Positions 42,902 to 49,302 of a DNA stretch of 64,000 nucleotides are shown here, piece after piece; position 1 is the first letter of the stretch, and every line of letters starts with the position of its first letter. Origin of the DNA: Mesonia hippocampi. GTDB lineage: Bacteria; Bacteroidota; Bacteroidia; Flavobacteriales; Flavobacteriaceae. The stretch is taken from assembly GCF_014197445.1 (NCBI RefSeq), contig NZ_JACIFO010000007.1, positions 1 to 64,000 of the forward strand, in the 5' to 3' direction. The notes beneath the pieces are model-generated. The model was not told the origin of the DNA and searched no databases. It worked only from the letters and a program-made list of their open reading frames with translations. The translations under genes and the position numbers were made by a program.

Positions 42902-43315
42902 ATGCAGACAATAGAACAATTATTAGAGTCAAAACAAATTCGTATTACAGCAATGCGTTTGCTTATATATAAGTTTCTTGCAGAAAAAGAAATAGCAGTA
43001 ACATTAAGTGACATTGAAAATGCTTTTGAAAAAGCAGATAGAACTACCTTATACAGAACTATTAAAACATTTGAAGATAAAGGAATAGTCCATCAAATAG
43101 ACGATGGCACAGGGATAACAAAATATGCGTTATGCGAAGAGGGATGTAATTGTGATATTAAAAACGATTTGCATTTACATTTTCATTGTAATAATTGCAA
43201 TGAAACCATTTGCTTAACAGAACATAAAATACCTCAAATAAAAGTGCCAAATGGTTTTGTGTCAGAGAATGTAAATTTGGTGGTAAAAGGTATTTGCGAT
43301 AAGTGTAGTGTCTAA
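42902..43315 (+). CDS. Fur-family transcriptional regulator
   Basis: A 137-residue metalloregulator. The N-terminal winged helix is clear (IRITAMRLLIYKFLAEKE, DRTTLYRTIKTFEDKGIVHQI). The C-terminal dimerisation domain has the His/Cys metal site HLHFHCNNCNETICL and a final GICDKCS. It starts 2 bases after czcB. Fur-family members sense Fe, Zn, Mn, Ni or peroxide; with efflux genes on both sides, a toxic divalent metal is likely. The shared operators at 36790 and 43319 are plausible targets. Two CxxC pairs (CNNC, CDKC) fit a structural zinc site. Confidence 0.88.
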   Translation: MQTIEQLLESKQIRITAMRLLIYKFLAEKEIAVTLSDIENAFEKADRTTLYRTIKTFEDKGIVHQIDDGTGITKYALCEEGCNCDIKNDLHLHFHCNNCNETICLTEHKIPQIKVPNGFVSENVNLVVKGICDKCSV

Positions 43316-43318
43316 TTA

Positions 43319-43355
43319 TTGCACTTCCATTGCACTGTTTTTAATTGCATTTTTG
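43319..43355 (+). promoter_or_regulatory. merTP operon promoter with the second TTGCACNNCCATTGCA operator
   Basis: TTGCACTTCCATTGCACTG (43319-43337) matches the element before the czc operon at 15 of 19 positions. A weak -7 box CATTTTTG at 43348-43355 lies at the same offset as the czc -7 box (one base difference). It begins 3 bases after the stop of the Fur-family gene, giving the MerTP-GDCCxC-ATPase unit its own controlled promoter. Confidence 0.55.
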
Positions 43356-43376
43356 TAATCAAAGAATTAAGTAATT

Positions 43377-43970
43377 ATGAAAAGTAAATTAGCGATAACA
43401 AGTTTGCTTACAGCAATTACAGCTTCATTATGTTGTATAGCCCCAGTTTTGGCTCTAATCGCGGGAACAAGTGGATTTGCTTCAACTTTTTCTTGGATAG
43501 AACCATTTAGACCTTACTTAATAGGGCTAACAATAGTAGTTCTTCTATTTGCTTGGTATCAAAAACTAAAACCAGAAAAAGAAATAGACTGTGAATGTGA
43601 AACGGATGAAAAACCAAAATTTATGCAGTCAAAAACCTTTTTAGGTGTTGTAACAGTATTCGCAATAGTGTTGTTGGCTTTCCCATACTACTCAAGTATG
43701 TTTTATCCCAATTCAGAGAAACAAATTGTTGTCGTTGATAAATCAAATATAAAAACAACAGAGTATAAAATAAGTGGAATGACTTGTGCCAGTTGTGAAG
43801 CTCACGTAAACCACGAAGTAAATAAACTTAACGGAATTGTAAACTCAAAAACATCATACGAAAATGGTAACGCAATCATTGAGTATGATAAAACTAAAAC
43901 AAATGAAGCGGAAATTGAGAAAGCAATTAACGCAACAGGTTATAAAGTAACTGATAAAAAAGAAAATTAA
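43377..43970 (+). CDS. merTP: MerTP-type mercuric/metal transport fusion protein
   Basis: A 197-residue protein joining MerT-like membrane helices to a MerP-like heavy-metal-associated domain. Residues 1-115 have three helices with the vicinal cysteine pair in SLCCIAPVLALIAG; residues about 125-197 are the HMA domain with GMTCASCEAHV. In mercury resistance MerT/MerP take Hg(II) into the cell for MerA; no mercuric reductase is present here, so the metal may be another soft or divalent ion passed to the P-type ATPase. Its stop overlaps the GDCCxC gene start (TAATG). Confidence 0.88.
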   Translation: MKSKLAITSLLTAITASLCCIAPVLALIAGTSGFASTFSWIEPFRPYLIGLTIVVLLFAWYQKLKPEKEIDCECETDEKPKFMQSKTFLGVVTVFAIVLLAFPYYSSMFYPNSEKQIVVVDKSNIKTTEYKISGMTCASCEAHVNHEVNKLNGIVNSKTSYENGNAIIEYDKTKTNEAEIEKAINATGYKVTDKKEN

Positions 43971-44176
43971 TGAAAACCATATTAAAATCGGAAATCACTT
44001 GCCCTAACTGCGGACATAAAAAAGAAGAAGATATGCCAACAAATGCTTGTCAATTCTTTTACGAGTGCGAGAATTGTAAAACGGTACTAAAACCAAACGA
44101 AGGTGATTGTTGTGTGTATTGTTCTTATGGTACAGTTCCTTGTCCACCAATTCAACAAAACAAAAGTTGTTGCTAA
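43970..44176 (+). CDS. GDCCVxC motif small cysteine-rich protein
   Basis: A 68-residue protein with CPNCGH near the N-terminus, CENC in the middle, the family motif GDCCVYCSYG, and a terminal CC. Eleven cysteines suggest metal binding or thiol chemistry. The family often sits next to MerTP or heavy-metal genes; some homologues are selenoproteins in which a Cys is selenocysteine. Here all codons at these places are Cys codons. It overlaps merTP by one base. Confidence 0.82.
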   Translation: MKTILKSEITCPNCGHKKEEDMPTNACQFFYECENCKTVLKPNEGDCCVYCSYGTVPCPPIQQNKSCC

Positions 44177-44187
44177 AACAAAACTAA

Positions 44188-46134
44188 ATGAAAAAAAAGA
44201 AAGTCAATTTAAGAGATTTAAAACCAAATTCAGAAGTGCAACACACGCATAATGATGGTCATAATCACGGTAATGGAAGTGCATTCAAAACCTACGTGCC
44301 TGCAATAATAAGTTTTACAATGCTTATCATTGGTATAGGTTTAGATTATTTTGATGTTTCATTCTTTAAGGATTGGATTCGTATTGCTTGGTATGGTATT
44401 GCATATCTTCCTGTAGGGTTTCCTGTTGTAAAAGAGGGTTGGATTAGTATTAAAAAAGGTGATGTTTTTACAGAGTTCTTTTTAATGTCTATAGCAACCA
44501 TTGGTGCATTTGTTATTGGTGAATATCCCGAAGGTGTTGCAGTAATGCTATTTTATGCAGTAGGCGAATTATTTCAAAGTGCTGCTGTAAATCGTGCAAA
44601 AGGAAATATAAAAGCATTATTAGATGTTAGACCTAAAGAAGCCAATGTATTTCGTGAGGGAGATTATAAAAGTGTTTCGCCTGAAGTTGTCAATATTGGA
44701 GAGAAAATTCAAATTCGTGTAGGTGAAAAAATTCCATTGGATGGCATTTTATTATCCGAAAAAGCATCTTTAAATACAGCTGCGTTAACAGGAGAAAGCA
44801 AACCAGATTCCATTCAAAAAGAAGCAAAGGTTTACGCGGGTAGTATTAATTTGGAAAGCGTTATTGAAGTTGAGGTAACCAATAAGTTTGAAGACAGTTC
44901 TATTGCGAGAATATTAGACTTGGTTCAAAATGCAACAGCACGTAAATCTAAAACAGAATTATTCATCAGACAGTTTGCTCGTATCTACACACCAATTGTA
45001 GTGTTTTTAGCTATTGGTGTTACTTTTATACCTTACTTTTTTGTAGATGATTATGTGTTTAGAGATTGGTTATACAGAGCATTAATTTTCTTGGTAATAT
45101 CTTGTCCTTGTGCGTTAGTGATTTCAATTCCATTAGGATATTTCGGTGGATTGGGAGCAGCTTCAAAAAATGGAATCTTATTTAAAGGTGCTTCATTTTT
45201 AGATGCAATGACCAAGATAAATACTTTGGTAATGGACAAAACAGGAACCGTAACTAAAGGTGTTTTTAAAATCAAAGAAGTAAAAGCAATTGATTGGAAA
45301 GAAACCGAATTTATGCAATATTTAATGGCGATGGAAGAACAATCCACGCATCCAATTGCTAAAGCAATTTTAGAGTATAAATCAGAAGGAGAAGATTTTG
45401 AAGCTCAAGACGTTTCTGAAATTGCAGGTAAAGGATTAAAAGGAATTGTAAATGGTAAAACAGTTTTAGTAGGAAATAAAGCCTTAATGACTGCGAATAA
45501 TATAAATGTTCCAACGGAAACGGAATCTATTGTAGAATCGATAGTATTAGTTGCAATCGATAATCAATTTGCAGGTTATGTAGTCATAGCAGATGAATTA
45601 AAGGAAGATGCAAAAGAAACAATTACAGCATTACACAAAGTAGGCATTAAAAATATTATGATGCTTTCTGGTGATAAAGATTCCATTACTCAACAAGTCG
45701 CTAAAGAACTAAATATTGAAAATGCTAAAGGTGGTTTATTACCAGAAGATAAGTTAAACGAAGTTGAAATTTTAAAAAAGAATCCTGAAAATAAAGTAGC
45801 ATTTATAGGGGATGGTATAAACGATGCGCCTGTTTTAGCAGCAAGTAACGTTGGAATTGCAATGGGTGGTTTGGGTAGTGATGTAGCTATTGAAACAGCA
45901 GACGTTATCATTCAAACCGACCAACCTTCAAAAGTAGTTAGAGCCATTAAAATAAGTCGTTCCACACGAAAAATCGTTTGGCAAAATATTATTTTGGCAT
46001 TTGGTGTCAAAGTCATTGTCTTAATTTTAGGAGCAGGTGGTTTAGCTACAATGTGGGAAGCAGTATTTGCAGATGTAGGCGTAGCATTATTAGCAATATT
46101 AAATGCTGTTAGATTACAACGAATGAGTTGGTAG
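44188..46134 (+). CDS. heavy-metal translocating P-type ATPase (P1B, ZntA/CadA-like)
   Basis: A 648-residue P1B-type ATPase. It starts with a His-rich cytoplasmic tail (HTHNDGHNHG) and has no N-terminal HMA domain; the MerTP HMA domain upstream may substitute (inference). Other landmarks are the actuator TGES, the membrane metal site CPCAL near 306-310, phosphorylation loop DKTGT near 350, HP motif STHPIAKAI and hinge GDGINDAP. CPC suits Zn/Cd/Pb or Cu/Ag export; the overall sequence resembles the Zn/Cd/Pb group. It is the last gene of the metal block. Confidence 0.93.
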   Translation: MKKKKVNLRDLKPNSEVQHTHNDGHNHGNGSAFKTYVPAIISFTMLIIGIGLDYFDVSFFKDWIRIAWYGIAYLPVGFPVVKEGWISIKKGDVFTEFFLMSIATIGAFVIGEYPEGVAVMLFYAVGELFQSAAVNRAKGNIKALLDVRPKEANVFREGDYKSVSPEVVNIGEKIQIRVGEKIPLDGILLSEKASLNTAALTGESKPDSIQKEAKVYAGSINLESVIEVEVTNKFEDSSIARILDLVQNATARKSKTELFIRQFARIYTPIVVFLAIGVTFIPYFFVDDYVFRDWLYRALIFLVISCPCALVISIPLGYFGGLGAASKNGILFKGASFLDAMTKINTLVMDKTGTVTKGVFKIKEVKAIDWKETEFMQYLMAMEEQSTHPIAKAILEYKSEGEDFEAQDVSEIAGKGLKGIVNGKTVLVGNKALMTANNINVPTETESIVESIVLVAIDNQFAGYVVIADELKEDAKETITALHKVGIKNIMMLSGDKDSITQQVAKELNIENAKGGLLPEDKLNEVEILKKNPENKVAFIGDGINDAPVLAASNVGIAMGGLGSDVAIETADVIIQTDQPSKVVRAIKISRSTRKIVWQNIILAFGVKVIVLILGAGGLATMWEAVFADVGVALLAILNAVRLQRMSW

Positions 46135-47174
46135 TTTTCCCCACAACCCAAAACCCAGTTTTTTCGTACCTCAAAATCCTCTGTCTTTTGTTTTGTTCCG
46201 CTATCCACCGCACTTGTAGTTTTTGGTTGCCAACCCTCACACAGCACATTGCTTATTTTATTTGCTATTATATTTTAAAAGTAGTACAATAAAAAAGCAA
46301 AGAGCTGTTGCCATCCCTCACACCAAAAACTACCCCAAGCTATGTTTACATAACGGGTAGTTATAGGAGCAAAAATCCTTTCAACGGTTGCCTACGGCGT
46401 TTTTTTATATTTTCGTGCCTATAACTGTCATTATGTAAAATATCCACACAGCCAACGCTCACATCCGCACATATAAACACATTTTGAACAAGTATTAAAC
46501 AGTAGTAAATTTAAAAGGTTGAATTAGTTTAGTATTATATTCGTTATCTCATTCAAGCTGCACAAAACCATCGTTAAGTCCAAGTATTCCTTACCTCAAG
46601 TCTTTGTTTGTTTCATTTCGTTAACAAATATAAAAGTCCACTTTTCCCCACCACCCAAGTCAGCGGTTTTAAAAAAATAGGTTTAGAGTATGTAGTACTA
46701 TGCCATAGCATATTGCTTTTTATCGTGCCTCAAAAAAACAAAAAGCTATTGCCTAAAAGTCCTGTATAAGTAGCTTGTTTAAATGCTGTTTTATCAAACA
46801 ACTATTTAAAACGCTACCCATACAAACGCTTCATCCCACGCTCAAATTGAAAACAACCTATTTTTTTAAGAGTTTATGCCCCAAAAAGTGAATTAAGTTG
46901 AACAAAAAAAATAATAAAAAAAGGTAGCAAATATATGTGGCTTCCTTCTGCCAACGCGCAAGGCTATAAAGGTCAAGCCCTACGGGTTTTGAATAAAACT
47001 TTTTTCAAAAGCATTTTTCACAATCATTAAACAATTAATCTCAAAAAACTTTTATCCAAAAACCTTGACAGCCTTATCCACGCCACAAGAGCATTAGGCT
47101 TTCTTTTTTTATTGTTTTTCTTTTAAAAAATTAATGGTGCGAAGCGTAGCGAAGCAATTTTAAATTGGATAGCT
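46135..47174. other. 1-kb non-coding region near the island right end
   Basis: No convincing open frame on either strand. It contains three copies of GCCA(A/T)C(C/G)CTCACA (46229-46241, 46310-46322, 46451-46463), a GCCAACGCGCA-type relative near 46954, and a 95-bp imperfect palindrome at 46345-46439. AT-rich stretches alternate with cytosine-rich ones on the plus strand. It may be a degraded segment or hold small RNAs or recombination sites; nothing more can be supported. Confidence 0.5.
46345..46439. repeat. 95-bp imperfect palindrome
   Basis: TTTACATAA (46345-46353) pairs with TTATGTAAA (46431-46439), and AGTTATAGG (46359-46367) with CCTATAACT (46418-46426), separated by unpaired CGGGT on the left and GTCA on the right. 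Two paired blocks with unpaired bases between them resemble the arms of an integron attC site, but no integron integrase is in view. It could equally be an RNA hairpin. Confidence 0.45.
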
Positions 47175-47648
47175 ATGTCAACTTTTGAACTAAAAACACA
47201 CCAAATCGGAAGAACTTACTCAAACCCTCATTTTTTTATCCTAAACAAAGGGCAAAACAGCGGAAAGCCTTTAATAAATCCTTGTCCTAATTGTTTTGTG
47301 GTATCTACATCAACCGAAGAAGAAAAACAAACCCTTTACCATTTATCAATGATGTTGCAAATAGGCGGTTTTTATGCTTATTATTTAAAAGGGAGTGTTA
47401 TTCCGTTTATCTCAATAGATGATTGCCGAAACACCTTAAAAAACAGTTACACCTCGTTGTTAAATGATGAATTTGAGTTACAAAAGCATATTAATATAGT
47501 GTCAGCAATTTGTAAAAAAGAAGCTCAACTTCAAAAAGTAATTTCAAAAATGGCAGATTTAAAATTGTCATACATACAAAATCTATTTTCTAAAAAGCAA
47601 AATCGGGCAACAAAGGGCAACAAAAACCAAATCAATCTATTAGCATAG
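47175..47648 (+). CDS. hypothetical protein near the island right end
   Basis: A 157-residue soluble protein with FELKTHQIGRTYSNPHFFILNKG at the N-terminus, a CPNCF motif near residues 38-42 and a basic C-terminus (KKQNRATKGNKNQ). I recognise the pattern from small Bacteroidota mobile-element proteins but cannot name a function. Its 3' end holds two inverted copies of the TTTGTTGCCC arm-type motif (47605-47624). It is upstream of the DUF6266 gene by 88 bases. Confidence 0.6.
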   Translation: MSTFELKTHQIGRTYSNPHFFILNKGQNSGKPLINPCPNCFVVSTSTEEEKQTLYHLSMMLQIGGFYAYYLKGSVIPFISIDDCRNTLKNSYTSLLNDEFELQKHINIVSAICKKEAQLQKVISKMADLKLSYIQNLFSKKQNRATKGNKNQINLLA

Positions 47649-47736
47649 TATTTGCCATATATTACTTGTGTTGGTTAAAGACCGTACCAAGTCCGTACCA
47701 ACTTCGAACAAGTATTAATTTTAAATTTTATATACA

Positions 47737-48378
47737 ATGGGTGTTATTTCACAAGGAATCCTGGGCGGTGTATCAGGTAAAGTAGGAAACGTAGTTGGTG
47801 CTTCTTGGAAAGGTATTGACTATTTGAGAATCAAACCCTCAAGCGTGGCAAATCCACGTACAGAGGGGCAAGTTAACCAAAGAAACAAGTTTACTGTTAC
47901 TTTGGAGTATCTTCAACCGAATTTAGGCTTTATCCAAAAGGGATATAAGTCTTATGCGGTGCAAAAAACAGAGTTTAATGCTGCAATGTCTTATGTATTG
48001 AATAATGCTATTACAGGAGCTGCACCAAACTTTACTGTAGATTATGCTTTAGCTTTATTAAGTAGAGGTAACTTATCAGGAGCATTAAACCCTGCAACAG
48101 ATTTAGCAACTGCGGGACAAGTAGAATTTACTTGGGATGATAACTCTGCTGAAGGTAATGCAAATGCAACTGATAAAGCAATGATTTTGGTTTACAATCC
48201 AAGTAAAAAGGAATCAATGTATATTCTTGATGGTGCTGATAGAACTGTAGGATCTCAAATCATTACAATTCCAAGTACCTATGCAGGTGATACAGTCGAG
48301 CTTTTTATGGCATTTATTACTGCTGAAGGTAATACAGTGTCAAACAGCGTTTATTTAGGCTCTGGAACAGCTAATTAA
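47737..48378 (+). CDS. DUF6266 family protein
   Basis: This 213-residue protein begins MGVISQGILGGVSGKVGNVVG, then SSVANPRTEGQVNQRNKF, a pattern I know from the DUF6266 family of Bacteroidota, often found near mobile elements. The C-terminal half has repeated beta-strand-like segments (VEFTWDDNS, AMILVYNPSKK), suggesting an Ig-like or carbohydrate-module-like fold. There is no signal peptide. Function unknown. A terminator follows, and the right attachment repeat is about 170 bases downstream. Confidence 0.75.
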   Translation: MGVISQGILGGVSGKVGNVVGASWKGIDYLRIKPSSVANPRTEGQVNQRNKFTVTLEYLQPNLGFIQKGYKSYAVQKTEFNAAMSYVLNNAITGAAPNFTVDYALALLSRGNLSGALNPATDLATAGQVEFTWDDNSAEGNANATDKAMILVYNPSKKESMYILDGADRTVGSQIITIPSTYAGDTVELFMAFITAEGNTVSNSVYLGSGTAN

Positions 48379-48399
48379 CGGTTGATGTTTTTATGTATG

Positions 48400-48427
48400 A
48401 AACCACTCTTTATGAGTGGTTTTTTTA
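48400..48427 (+). terminator. terminator after the DUF6266 gene
   Basis: AAACCACTC (48400-48408) pairs with GAGTGGTTT (48414-48422) around a 5-base loop, then a T run. Confidence 0.85.
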
Positions 48428-48497
48428 TGCTATATTCGTAATTGAATTTATTAATAATTGTCTTTAATTTATCCTTTTTAGGTGTTTTTTGTATCCT

Positions 48498-48512
48498 ATT
48501 TGTTGCCCAAAT
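48498..48512. repeat. right-end copy of the arm-type repeat
   Basis: ATTTGTTGCCCAAAT is identical to 21323-21337 near the left end. It lies 36 bases inside the right attachment repeat. Confidence 0.55.
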
Positions 48513-48548
48513 GCTCTAACCCCAATAAATATAAGGTAAATTACATAT

Positions 48549-48563
48549 TGTATCGGGAAGTAA
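48549..48563 (+). repeat. right attachment-site repeat (attR core)
   Basis: An exact copy of the 15-base mnmE 3' end (TGTATCGGGAAGTAA) in a non-coding region. It marks the right junction of the island. The remaining sequence to 48882 is AT-rich with a CCCGTTAGGGCGTTGTG segment near 48818 that resembles a cassette-type repeat. Confidence 0.85.
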
Positions 48564-48882
48564 ATAAAACAATAATGTATAGGCGAAATTATGTTACACA
48601 TAGTCACACTATATCATAAAATGTCTCACTATTACAAAATATTGTTCTCATAAGTGTAACTCAAGACACACTAACAAATAAAAGATTTGTGAGCTAAAAA
48701 AAGTAAGTGTAAAAAAACTTTTAACTAAGGGTTATAGGTTTTATGTAATATTCTTGTTTTAACATAAAAAGTTATATATTTTTGATAGTGAGGTTCTAAC
48801 AATAATCGACATACCCGTTAGGGCGTTGTGTGCAAGTTGAGCGATGAAACGGAATATTTGGTAATAATAAAAATTAATTAAA

Positions 48883-49179
48883 ATGGTATTTGGTGCAGGA
48901 CATGTTCAGGATATGAATAATCGGATGAAACAAAACCGAGCGCAACGTCCATCAAATCGACCAAAGTTTAAAGAGAATAATCGTGATGGAATTTATTCAA
49001 CTAACAAGAAAACAGAACGATCGAATTTTAAAACTGTACCTGAAAATGAACTGACAGAAATAAAAAAAAGGATTCGTAAACGTGCTGAAAAGGAACAAAG
49101 AAAAGAACGATTAATTTTCGGAGTTTTTATTGTTTTCGGATTGATTTCAGTAATTGGAATTCTAATCTGGTTGAAATAA
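48883..49179 (+). CDS. small basic membrane protein of unknown function
   Basis: A 98-residue protein with a polar, Asn/Arg/Lys-rich N-terminal two thirds (MKQNRAQRPSNRPKF, ELTEIKKRIRKRAEKE) and a single C-terminal membrane helix (LIFGVFIVFGLISVIGILIW). It lies just outside the island, behind a cassette-like repeat. No family recognised. A tail-anchored topology is likely. Confidence 0.6.
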   Translation: MVFGAGHVQDMNNRMKQNRAQRPSNRPKFKENNRDGIYSTNKKTERSNFKTVPENELTEIKKRIRKRAEKEQRKERLIFGVFIVFGLISVIGILIWLK

Positions 49180-49302
49180 AAACCTGCGTAAAACACCAGT
49201 AGCCAGTACATAAGCCCACAGTTTTGTATTGTAAGTATCTGTTTTTTTAGAAAGTCTACAAAAACGGGGGCTTACTAAAATTAAAGAGCCTTTTTAACAA
49301 AA

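Larger units (their letters stand above)
21193..48563 (+). mobile_element. about 27.4-kb integrative genomic island in mnmE carrying defence and metal-resistance genes
   Basis: The boundaries are the two exact 15-bp copies at 21193-21207 and 48549-48563. Inside the left end lie a small excisionase-like gene and a tyrosine recombinase. Genes typical of Bacteroidota mobile elements follow (helix-turn-helix proteins, VirE_N/DUF3987, mobile mystery proteins A and B), and the right end carries DUF6266. Cargo is a restriction-modification enzyme, ApeA-like HEPN, an AbiF-Argonaute pair and two metal operons. No relaxase, coupling protein or conjugation gene is seen, so the island could excise and integrate but would need a helper to move between cells (inference). 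Confidence 0.85.

Noticed and set aside
43970-44176. Selenoprotein with a recoded TGA
   Set aside because: Some GDCCxC homologues are selenoproteins, but here all positions are Cys codons and the frame ends with a normal stop.
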